NCBI GenBank assembly: GCA_037954325.1 | Contig: JBBMNZ010000057.1 | Coordinates: forward strand, 626,600-690,599 | DNA: 64,000 bases | Direction: 5' to 3' | From: Fistularia commersonii | Lineage: Eukaryota; Chordata; Actinopteri; Syngnathiformes; Fistulariidae | Shown here: positions 33,849-42,307 of the stretch, one piece after another | How the letters are laid out: each line of letters opens with the position of its first letter | How positions within the stretch are numbered: position 1 is the stretch's first letter | Made by a program: the position numbers and the translations under genes | The notes under the pieces: model-generated | Databases searched by the model: none | The model's input: only the letters and a program-made list of their open reading frames with translations | Told to the model about the DNA's origin: nothing

Positions 33849-34934
33849 TCAAAATAAAATACTCATGACCCAAACAACAACTTTGAAAAATTCAACAACT
33901 TAAACTGTGATGCAGGCTTTGTCATAACATGTGCCGGCATCTCTTGTGTTGGAAAATACTGTAGGACTACCTTTCCACATATTTTCTTTGTGACATCTTA
34001 ACACACTCTTCTGACTGACATATTTTCTGGGTATTGATTTTGATCACTTTGCCCATGTCCTTCATTTTAAATCTAGCTGTAAGCATGATTTTCACCTCTT
34101 TCATTACTTCCTCATCACTCGCAGCTATGATTAAATCATCTACCCATATTATGATGATGAATTTGTTATTTTGGTTTTCTTTGACATAGACACAATGATC
34201 TGCTTCATTCTGAATAAAGTCATTGTCAATCAAGTAAGAATGGAGCATCAGATTCCAATGACGACCGGCTTGTTCAGGGACGTATAGTGACTTTTTAAGT
34301 TTACACACCAGCTTCTGTTTTTTATTTGTCACTTCATACCCTTCTGGTTGTTCTACACAGAGCTCACAATCTATGGGTGCATGAAGATAGGCTGTCTTTA
34401 CATCCATTTGGTGTAATAACAAATTTTCCGGAACTGATTTCTGCATAAACACCCTCACACTTGTCATATTTGCTGTTGGAGAAAATGTTTCCTCGAAATC
34501 CGTGCCATACTTTTGACTGTAGCCCTTAGCAACATACCGAGCTTTATATTTGTTTGTGCCATCTTCATTTCTTTTTAGCGCTTACGCCCCCCACCCCCCA
34601 CCCCCACCCCCACTGCACACTTGCCTTGGGGTAGCTGTGTTAGGGTAAAAGTGTTCTTCTCTCTCAATGACTCCATCTCTTCGTCCATAGATTTCATCCA
34701 CTTGTCAGCATTAAGTGAACTCCTTGCCTCTTTAAATGTCTGTGGGACACCACACGCCAGTCTATAACAGTAGTCAATGTTAGTGAACACTTGGTCATCG
34801 TCAATAGCACTAGTCACATAACTATTAAAGTAACTGGGCTTCTTTTTGGTTCTAGTTGATCGTCTCACATTGTCTGCACTGCTTGGCTTTGTCACACGGT
34901 CAGATACGGGGTTGCCCATTACCAAGGTGTACAA
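33849..34934 (-). pseudogene. Copia-2 linker-RT-RNase H tail (unit b)
   Basis: The linker ORF (34,934-34,575) ends in the G-tract (CCCCAC-rich here). RT resumes at 34,467-33,967 with QMDVKTAYLHAPID, LKKSLYVPEQAGRHW and WVDDLIIAAS, then the deletion and the short RNase H tail. Differences from unit a are few (for example NNKFIIII for NDKVIIII). Its first half is the inverted partner of 23,065-23,630. Confidence 0.83.
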
Positions 34935-35367
34935 AGGTGTACAAGACAGTGGTGAGACCAGCGATGATGTATGGACTAGAAACTGTTACAATGACAAAAA
35001 GACAGCAGGCAGAACTAGAGGTTGCAGATATGAAGATGTTGAGGTTCTCTTACGGAGTGACCAGGATTGATAGGATCAGGAATGAGTATCAGAGGAACAG
35101 CACATGTTCGATGTTTTGGAGAGAAGGTCAGAGAAGCCAGACTGAGATGGTTCGGTCATGTACAGAGGAGGGATAGAGAATATATTGGTAGACGGATGCT
35201 GGAATTGGAGCTGCAAGGCAAGAGGTCTCGAGGAAGACCAAAGAGAGGATTTATGGACGTGGTGAGAGAGGATATGAAGGTAGTTGGTGTGAGAGAGGAG
35301 GATACGGAGAATAGGGTTAGATGGAGAAAGTTGACTCGCTGTGGCCACACCTGACGGGAAAAGACAA
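34935..35367 (+). pseudogene. RTE-clade LINE, 3' end
   Basis: Plus-strand copy whose predicted C-terminal peptide (35,067-35,354) is identical to the one at 22,645-22,932: LRWFGHVQRRDREYIGRRML and SRGRPKRGFMDVV. The upstream frame is at 34,856-35,176. It is 5'-truncated, ends CACCTGACGGGAAAAGAC and runs into (AAG)n. Confidence 0.85.
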
Positions 35368-35499
35368 AAGAAGAAGAAGAAGAAGAAGAAGAAGAAGAAG
35401 AAGAAGAAGAAGAAGAAGAAGAAGAAGAAGAAGAAGAAGAAGAAGAAGAAGAAGAAGGGGAAGAAGAAGAAGAAGAAGAAGAAGAAGAAGAAGAAGAAG

Positions 35500-35529
<30 letters not shown>
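35368..35529. repeat. (AAG)n microsatellite, 162 bp
   Basis: A near-pure AAG run with one GGGG interruption near 35,457. Expanded RTE tail. Its frames give poly-Lys, poly-Arg and poly-Glu ORFs that are not genes. Confidence 0.97.
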
Positions 35530-35534
<5 letters not shown>

Positions 35535-36020
35535 AAGAGAGGTTGGGGGGGAAGCAAACCTTCTCCACGGCTCTAAACTCGTTCGTCGCCGCTACTCGGG
35601 GAACACCGGATGGCTTTCTCCCTCCGCTTCCTTACATTTTATGTCCGCTAGATGGCGGCATCCGACTGTGCACAGCGCTTGGAGCTCCAGCAGGTGATCT
35701 GGCCGCTGTGTATGAGAGGAATAAACGAGTGGGGCCGTGAGTGCAATAAATCCCCCTCCACTTCTTACATGGATGTTATCACCCTGTTACTGTATTTTAA
35801 CGATACCGCTGTGTTTTCCACCTCAATGTTAAGCCGATTTTTAAACATTAAAAACCAAATTGCTCGATTCAGTGACACCGAGGCCGTGAGTGGAGGACTT
35901 ATGGAGTTGACTCCTTCGCTTATTCATATGTGCATGTCTGGTGCTCCCGGAGCTTCACGCCGACGTCCCGGGGATCCGTGTCCGAAGAAGGTGCACCTTG
36001 GCCGGTCTGCGGGATCCTGT
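35530..36020 (+). repeat. M module with 123-aa ORF
   Basis: Complete copy, ORF 35,652-36,023, nearly identical to those at 22,003 and 31,590. It is followed by the truncated copia-2 LTR. Confidence 0.6.
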
Positions 36021-36090
36021 TGACCGGAAGCTGAGACTGGCCCTTGGAAATAAAACGGAAAATAATTGAGAGCATATTTCTCAGTTAACA
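36021..36090 (-). repeat. Truncated copia-2 LTR
   Basis: Minus-strand TGTTAACTGAG start at 36,090, with PPT-like AGCAAGTGGGGGCGT beyond it. Same truncation point as its siblings. Confidence 0.72.
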
Positions 36091-36135
36091 ACGCCCCCAC
36101 TTGCTCTCATATTATTGGTATCTTTGCCCATTTAC

Positions 36136-37040
36136 ATCAAAATAAAATACTCATGACCCAAACAACAAACAACAACTTTGAAAAATTCAACAACTTAAAC
36201 TGTGATGCAGGCTTTGTCATAACATGTGCCGGCATCTCTTGTGTTGGACAATACTGTAGGGCTACCTTTCCACATATTTTCTTTGTGACATCTTAACACA
36301 CTCTTCTGACTGACATATTTTCTGGGTATTGATTTTGATCACTTTGCCCATGTCCTTCATTTTAAATCTAGCTGTAAGCATGATTTTCACCTCTTTCATT
36401 ACTTCCTCATCACTCGCAGCTATGATTAAATCATCTACCCATATTATGATGATGACCTTGTCATTTTGGTTTTCTTTGACATAAACACAATGATCTGCTT
36501 CATTCTGAATAAAGTCATTGTCAATCAAGTAAGAATGGAGCATCAGATCCCAATGACGACCGGCTTGTTCAGGGACGTATAGTGACTTTTTAAGTTTACA
36601 CACCAGCTTCTGTTTTTTATTTGTCACTTCATACCCTTCTGGTTGTTCTACACAGAGCTCACAATCTATGGGTGCATGAAGATAGGCTGTCTTTACATCC
36701 ATTTGGTGTAAGAACAAATTTTCCGGAACTGATTTCTGCATGAACACCCTCACACTTGTCATATTTGCTGTTGGAGAAAATGTTTCCTCGAAATCCGTGC
36801 CATACTTTTGACTGTAGCCCTTAGCAACATACCGAGCTTTATATTTGTTTGTGCCATCTTCATTTCTTTTTAGCGCATACGCCCCCCACCCCCCACCCCC
36901 ACCCCCACTGCACACTTGCCTTGGGGTAGCTGTGTTAGGGTAAAAGTGTTCTTCTCTCTCAATGACTCCATCTCTTCGTCCATAGATTTCATCCACTTGT
37001 CAGCATTGAGGGAACTCCTTGCCTCTTTAAATGTCTAACT
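36136..37040 (-). pseudogene. Copia-2 RT and RNase H tail (unit a)
   Basis: The ORF 36,996-36,262 (244 codons) runs through the G-tract in frame, so RT is open from just after the aspartate repeat to the deletion after MKDMG. It shows YALKRNEDGTNKYKARYVAKG, QMDVKTAYLHAP and WVDDLIIAAS. The first ~35 codons are read in the wrong frame relative to RT. The RNase H core is missing. This is the inverted partner of 20,981-21,892. Confidence 0.85.
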
Positions 37041-37041
37041 G

Positions 37042-37085
<44 letters not shown>

Positions 37086-37099
37086 TATCATCATCATCC
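37041..37099. repeat. (ATC)n trinucleotide repeat
   Basis: Minus-strand (GAT)n between the copia-2 integrase end and RT, with one ATT variant. Confidence 0.92.
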
Positions 37100-37345
37100 T
37101 GGTCTGAGCTCATCTCTGTCTGGGTTTGTTGCTCTGGAGATGGGTTCGACACAAATTTTAGCAGTCTGTTTTAGTACTCTTTCACTATTTGGATAATATA
37201 CAAAATAAGCTGGACTATTTTTGTCATATCCAATGAAAACTCCCTTCTCACCTCTTGAGTCAAGTTTCTTTTTGTTGTGCTTGTATGCATAGCACAAAGC
37301 ACCAAACTTTTGCATTTGTGACACATTTGGTTTCTTTCCCGTCAA
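37100..37345 (-). pseudogene. Copia-2 integrase C-terminal fragment
   Basis: Minus strand: MQKFGALCYAYKHNKKKLDS, VFIGYDKNSPAYFVYYP, then EPISRATNPDRDE. It is the inverted partner of 20,685-20,929. It begins at the same base (TTGACGGGAAAG), fused to the CGTTTCGGC/poly-G block. Confidence 0.8.
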
Positions 37346-37689
37346 GCCGAAACGCCCCCCCCCCCCCACCACCACCACCACCACACACACATTAGCTCCT
37401 CCATTCATTCACATGTACACGCCGGCTGCTCCGGGAGCTCCACGCCGACGTTTCGGTGATCGATGTCCGTAGAAGGTGCACCATTGCCGGCCTGCGGTAT
37501 CCTGTAGACCCCCCCCCTCCATACACACATGCAATACGCCTTGAAACGCATCGCTCGCACCGACGCGGGGAATCCTTTACCCTACTTCCACAGCAACGGC
37601 GAGAATCACATTGCGTCGGCCGCCGTGAGGAAGAGGGGGGGGGGCATTAAGGGGGGGAGAGAGAGAGACATGGAGATTTTCTCAGCCTC
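37346..37689. repeat. Inverted (GGT)n, ~110-bp module and C/G-run block
   Basis: Reverse complement of the 19,960-20,260 block: (CCA)n at 37,366-37,384, the module (CCGGGAGCTCCACGCCGACG), a C-run, GCATCGCTCGCACCGACG, a G-run and GAGAGAGACATGGAG. Confidence 0.72.
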
Positions 37690-37823
37690 TCATTCTTTTT
37701 TTTTTTTTTTTTAATTGAACATAAGTAGTACACACAAATATACAAATGTACAAATAAACATGGCAAGGTAGAACTGAATGTCAATGAAACAACCAGGCAT
37801 GAGGAAGCAAAGGACATAAGGAC
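37690..37823 (-). repeat. L1 3' UTR end, inverted, next to copia-1
   Basis: Reverse complement of the L1 3' UTR end (poly-T, then AATTGAACATAAGTAG and the rest) up to CATAAGGAC. That GTCCTTATG (on the other strand) is the copia-1 insertion site also seen broken at 27,610. Confidence 0.78.
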
Positions 37824-38179
37824 TGTTGAGATAGGTGATCTCATTAGTTTTATTTGAGTTTACATTCTAGTATACATATGTTTTATTTGTATCTACTCTC
37901 AGGAAATGTATGGCACTTTATGACAAGGTTTGGGACTTGTTTTAGTTTTTCGCGACTGTTCAGCTAACTTGACGTTAACTTCTACGTCAGTGTTCTTTTT
38001 TTGGTATAGCGGTGCTGGCGGGAATTTTTCCCTCACTCTGTACTGTACATGTCCCATGGCTAACCGATGTTGATTCCCGGAGCTGTGAAGAAGAAAATAA
38101 AAGACGATTCAAACAAGGCAAACTTGTGAATTCCTTCCGAAACATGGAAAACGAAGAAGCTGCAAACTTAAACGCAACA
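37824..38179 (+). repeat. Copia-1 5' LTR
   Basis: 356 bp, TGTTGAGATAGG to AACGCAACA. TTTTTTGGTATAGC and the AAAATAAAAG near 38,095 could be promoter or polyadenylation elements, but I cannot place U3/R/U5. An ATG with good context (AACATGG at 38,144) lies 36 bp before the LTR end, in frame with gag. Confidence 0.95.
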
Positions 38180-39544
38180 GGTTATGGGCCCAGGCAACGA
38201 ACAAAAGGAGGAAGATGGCAACGTTTGGTTTTCGATGGAGACGAAAACAACTACGAGCTTTGGGAAGTAAAGTTTCTGGGACACATGCGACTCGAAGGTT
38301 TGAAAGAGACAATACTTTCAACTGTTGAGCCCGACCCAGATAAAAATGCAGAATGCTACGCTGAGCTTATCCAGTTCCTCGATGATAAAAGTCTATCATT
38401 GGTAATGAGGGAAGCCGCAGATGACGGTCGAAAAGCTTTGAAAATATTACGGGATCATTACGCCAGCCAGGGTAAGCCCAGAATTATTTCCCTGTACAGC
38501 GAACTATGCTCACTCAAGAAGGAACCCGACGAAACAATAACAGATTACATTATCAGAGCAGAAAAGGCAGTCACCGCTCTGAGAAACACAAAACAGGTGA
38601 TAAGTGATGAGCTGATGATCGCTATGGTTATGAAAGGGCTTCCAGAACCGTACAAGCCCTTCGTCAGTCACGTAACTCAGAGCAGTGAAGAAATGACGTT
38701 TATTCAGTTCAAGAGTAAACTAAGAAGTTATGAAGAGACTGAAAAGTTTGACAGCAAAACCAAATCAGACAATGTCATGAAAGTGGACATGTCAACGGTG
38801 ATCTGCTATGGATGTGGAAACCGTGGCCATATGGCAAAAGCTTGTCACCAAAAATCAGGGCCAAAATGGTGCAGCTATCACAGAAGCACAACCCACACCG
38901 ATGAGACATGCAGAAGAAAATCCAAGCCCAAAGAAGACTCGGTCAAACAAAACACAGACATCCAAGACAAAGATAAGGAAGATGAGCAAACTTTTGTATT
39001 CAAGGTCAGTCAAAAAGTCCCTCCGGAAAATATCAGAAAAAATGGACTGATGGTAGACTGTGGCGCTACATCACACATCATAACACAAGAAGACAAATTC
39101 ATAAGATTTGATGAGTTTTTCAACCCAAACAAACATTACATGGAGCTAGCAGACGGGACCAGAAGAAACAAAGTGGCACTAAAAAGAGGTGATGCAGAAG
39201 TGTTACTCCAGGACATTGAAGGAAAACCTGTCCTGGTAACCTTAAGGGGAGCCTTATTCATCCCATCATATCCTCAGGACTTCATATCGGTGAAGGCAGC
39301 CACAGCTGATGGAGCCAGCGTGATATTCAAAGAAGGAGAGAACAGACTCATAACCAAAGAAGGAAAAATTTTCAGCATTGAGGAATGTGACAGACTCTAC
39401 TACATAAGAACGGTAAATTATCAACAACTTTATGATGATACAGTAAATGACATGATGTCCAGAGATAGAGTAAACTTAACTTGTGATGTCAAAACATGGC
39501 ATGAGATTATGGGACACTGCAATGTAAAAGATGTATTAAAATGA
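38144..39544 (+). CDS. Copia-1 Gag-protease
   Basis: 466 codons from ATG 38,144, the only in-frame ATG before the Gag domain other than 38,012 far up in the LTR. Residues ~25-200 form the copia-type Gag region (YELWEVKFLGHMRLEGL, FLDDKSLSLVMREAADDGRK, ITDYIIRAEKAVTALR). A zinc knuckle CYGCGNRGHMAKAC starts at about residue 221 and would bind genomic RNA. The aspartic protease motif MVDCGATSH has its catalytic Asp at about 305 (Cys where copia often has Ser). The GAG-pre-integrase motif WHEIMGHCN is at the end. It stops at TGA 39,542-39,544, in frame with the next ORF seven codons later, so this is probably a nonsense mutation in a single gag-pol frame. Copia-2 is readable at that position. 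Confidence 0.9.
   Translation: MENEEAANLNATGYGPRQRTKGGRWQRLVFDGDENNYELWEVKFLGHMRLEGLKETILSTVEPDPDKNAECYAELIQFLDDKSLSLVMREAADDGRKALKILRDHYASQGKPRIISLYSELCSLKKEPDETITDYIIRAEKAVTALRNTKQVISDELMIAMVMKGLPEPYKPFVSHVTQSSEEMTFIQFKSKLRSYEETEKFDSKTKSDNVMKVDMSTVICYGCGNRGHMAKACHQKSGPKWCSYHRSTTHTDETCRRKSKPKEDSVKQNTDIQDKDKEDEQTFVFKVSQKVPPENIRKNGLMVDCGATSHIITQEDKFIRFDEFFNPNKHYMELADGTRRNKVALKRGDAEVLLQDIEGKPVLVTLRGALFIPSYPQDFISVKAATADGASVIFKEGENRLITKEGKIFSIEECDRLYYIRTVNYQQLYDDTVNDMMSRDRVNLTCDVKTWHEIMGHCNVKDVLK
38180..38194 (+). promoter_or_regulatory. Primer-binding site, internal tRNA-iMet type
   Basis: GGTTATGGGCCCAGG starts directly after the LTR CAACA end. It matches the primer site of Drosophila copia (GGTTATGGGCCCAG), which pairs with the anticodon-stem region of initiator tRNA-Met rather than its 3' end. 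The match to copia is from known sequence; the priming is inference. Confidence 0.8.
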
Positions 39545-39562
39545 CCAAACTTAGTCGAGGGT

Positions 39563-42157
39563 ATGAAGATTACAGGTCAGACCAAGGTAGACTGTAACGT
39601 AGACTGTAACGTATGCACGGAGGGAAAATTCACAAATAGCAGAAAAGGGCAAGCTGATGCAAAAGCTGATGCACCCCTAAAAATGGTACACACTGACTTA
39701 TCAGGCCCGATTGAACCAGCTGGTCAAGAAGGGCATAAGTATGTCATTTCATTCACAGATGATTATTCAGGGGCAGTATTTGTATATTTTCTCAAATACA
39801 AGAGTGAAGCTACATTAGCAACAGAGAAGTTCCTTGCTGACAGCGCAGCGTATGGTCGTGTCAAATGTATCAGGTCAGACAACGGGACTGAATACACAGG
39901 AAATGCTTTTCAATCTCTTCTAAGAGAGAAAGGCATAAGACATGAAACATCATCCCCATACTCTCCCCATCAAAATGGGACAGCAGAAAGACAATGGAGG
40001 ACCCTTTTTGAAATGGCAAGGTGTATGCTAATAGCAAAAGGATTACCAAAGGTTTTGTGGCCTTATGCTGTCCAGACCGCTGCCCATATTCGAAATAGAT
40101 GTTACAATGACAGACACAAAAATACCCCATACTTCATGTTAACAGGGAGAAAGCCAAATCTTTCAAAAATGTGGATATTCGGAACTGAGTGTTATGCATA
40201 CAAACATGACACTAAGAAATTGGATCCCAGATGTGAAAGAGGAATATTTGTGGGATACAGTAAGAAAAGCCCTTCATACCTGGTCTATAATCCACTTACA
40301 GAAAAAGTGTCAAAACAGAGACTGGTGAAATTTATCAAAAAGGGAAGAATTGAACAACAAACACAAACTGATGATTATGAGACAGAAATCCAGGGATATG
40401 AAGACACAGAATCTACAGATGAAACCAGTATAGATGTGTCACAAAGTGAAAATAAAACAGACAACCATATACAAAATGAGGATGAGAGTACTAACGCAGA
40501 TGTGTCACATGACGAAGAAACAGCAGAAAATGTCCAAAATGAAAAAGAGACGGGGTCAGACATAAAACCCAGATATAATCAAACCAGTCGCTATCCTAGA
40601 CGAAAAAGGGTCGTTCCAAGGTATTTAGAGGATTATCAGACAGACTATATTAACAATGATAAAAATCATACAACTATTGATTACTGTTACAGGACTGTGT
40701 GCGGAGTCCCACAGAATTATAGTGAAGCACTGAAGTCACCACTGGCACCCGGGTGGAATTGTGCCATGAGGGAAGAGATTGACTCGCTTAAACAGAATGA
40801 CACATTTGAACTGACAACTTTACCTGAAGGGAGAAAAGTAATTGGAGGAAAATGGGTATTTGCCCTTAAAGAAAATGCTGAAGGAGGACAAATATTTAAG
40901 GCGAGATATGTAGCTAAGGGTTACAATCAAACAGAAGGCATAGACTACTATGAAACTTTTGCACCGACAGCTAACATTACATCAGTGCGGGCACTAATGC
41001 AGATAGCTGTACAAAATAACCTCATTGTCCATCAAATGGATGTTAAGACGGCATATTTACATGCTCCTATACATGAGGAGATTTTCTTGGAACAACCAGA
41101 AGGGTTTGAAATGATGTCAGAAACAGGAGAGAAACTAGTGTATAGATTAAAGAAATCTCTTTATGGCCTGAAACAATCAGGAAGAAACTGGTATGAACTC
41201 CTTAATGACCATTTAGAACAGGACAACTTTGTGAGAAATCTCTCTGACCACTGTGTGTACAGAAAACAGACGGAAAATGGTGACACAATCATTGTAATAA
41301 TTTGGGTAGATGATTTAATTATTGCCGCAAGCAGCAATGATGCACTCAGCACGTTTAAACAGAACATGAAATTCAAGTTCAACATGAAAGACCTGGGGAA
41401 ACTATCATATTTTTTGGGCATACAATTTGAACAAAAGGGGGATGAAATCAAAATGAACCAGACAAAGTACATCCTAAAAATGCTAGAGAGATTTGGAATG
41501 TCAGAATGTAAAGCAAGATCTACTCCAAGTGAGCAAAAATTAGAGGGCATCCCTGTAGCTGATGAAAATGAGCAAAGTGAACCTGTCGACCCCAAAGAAT
41601 ATCGTGAGATTGTAGGCAGTCTTATTTATGCCATGACTTGCACCAGACCTGATATCAGCTGGATAGTGAGCAAACTATCACAGAATCTGGCAATGCCAAA
41701 AGTAGAAAACTTAGTAGCTGCAAAACATGTTCTGAGGTATTTGAAGGGGACAGCTGATTATGAACTAAGTTTCAAGACAAATAAGGAGGATTTGAACCTG
41801 ATAGCTTACAGTGATTCAGACTGGGCATCATCTGTAGAAGACAGACGTAGCACTACAGGCTACTGTTTCAGTTTAACAAAACAAGGCCCAGCCATTGCAT
41901 GGAAGTCAAGGAAACAGCCCACAGTGGCCCTGTCAACATGTGAGGCTGAATACATCGGCCGAGCCACCACCGCACAAGAAAACATGTACCTGTCTCAACT
42001 GTTAAACGGTATGGACAACAAAATGTACAGTTGCACAACAATCTACGGAGACAATCAGGGGGCCATCGCACTGAGTAAGAATCCTGTAAACAGACAAAGG
42101 TCAAAACACATTGATGTAAAATATCATTTCATTCGTGAAGCACTCAGTGAGGGTTAA
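39563..42157 (+). CDS. Copia-1 integrase-RT-RNase H
   Basis: 864 codons in the same frame as gag. Integrase: CNVCTEGKF zinc part, then the D-D-35-E core with Asp45 (VHTDLSGP), Asp106 (IRSDNGTE) and Glu142 (HQNGTAERQW). It ends with KMWIFGTECYAYKHDTKKLD. An acidic linker follows (about 265-340). RT: GGKWVFALKE, QMDVKTAYLHAP, LKKSLYGLKQSGRNWY and WVDDLIIAAS (first Asp about 583). RNase H: Asp751 (SDSDW), Glu794 (TCEAEY) and Asp830 (DNQGAIAL). A TAA at 42,155 cuts it after REALSEG. About 35 further codons in frame (IYCPSEDMLADISTKL to FFGN, stop 42,263-42,265) complete the usual RNase H tail. The same stop is in the inverted copy at 28,117. Confidence 0.93.
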   Translation: MKITGQTKVDCNVDCNVCTEGKFTNSRKGQADAKADAPLKMVHTDLSGPIEPAGQEGHKYVISFTDDYSGAVFVYFLKYKSEATLATEKFLADSAAYGRVKCIRSDNGTEYTGNAFQSLLREKGIRHETSSPYSPHQNGTAERQWRTLFEMARCMLIAKGLPKVLWPYAVQTAAHIRNRCYNDRHKNTPYFMLTGRKPNLSKMWIFGTECYAYKHDTKKLDPRCERGIFVGYSKKSPSYLVYNPLTEKVSKQRLVKFIKKGRIEQQTQTDDYETEIQGYEDTESTDETSIDVSQSENKTDNHIQNEDESTNADVSHDEETAENVQNEKETGSDIKPRYNQTSRYPRRKRVVPRYLEDYQTDYINNDKNHTTIDYCYRTVCGVPQNYSEALKSPLAPGWNCAMREEIDSLKQNDTFELTTLPEGRKVIGGKWVFALKENAEGGQIFKARYVAKGYNQTEGIDYYETFAPTANITSVRALMQIAVQNNLIVHQMDVKTAYLHAPIHEEIFLEQPEGFEMMSETGEKLVYRLKKSLYGLKQSGRNWYELLNDHLEQDNFVRNLSDHCVYRKQTENGDTIIVIIWVDDLIIAASSNDALSTFKQNMKFKFNMKDLGKLSYFLGIQFEQKGDEIKMNQTKYILKMLERFGMSECKARSTPSEQKLEGIPVADENEQSEPVDPKEYREIVGSLIYAMTCTRPDISWIVSKLSQNLAMPKVENLVAAKHVLRYLKGTADYELSFKTNKEDLNLIAYSDSDWASSVEDRRSTTGYCFSLTKQGPAIAWKSRKQPTVALSTCEAEYIGRATTAQENMYLSQLLNGMDNKMYSCTTIYGDNQGAIALSKNPVNRQRSKHIDVKYHFIREALSEG

Positions 42158-42297
42158 ATAAATCTTATCTATTGTCCATCAGAGGACATGTTGGCAGACA
42201 TCTCGACAAAACTCATGACAAAGGTAAAAATAGAAAAATTCAAAAAGTGGTTCTTTGGAAATTAAAATGTCCAAAGTTTTTTTTTGGATGTTGAGAT

Positions 42298-42307
42298 CAA
42301 GAGGGGG
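42298..42307 (+). promoter_or_regulatory. Polypurine tract
   Basis: CAAGAGGGGG directly before the 3' LTR, the expected plus-strand primer. The same tract adjoins the inverted LTR at 27,967. Confidence 0.8.
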
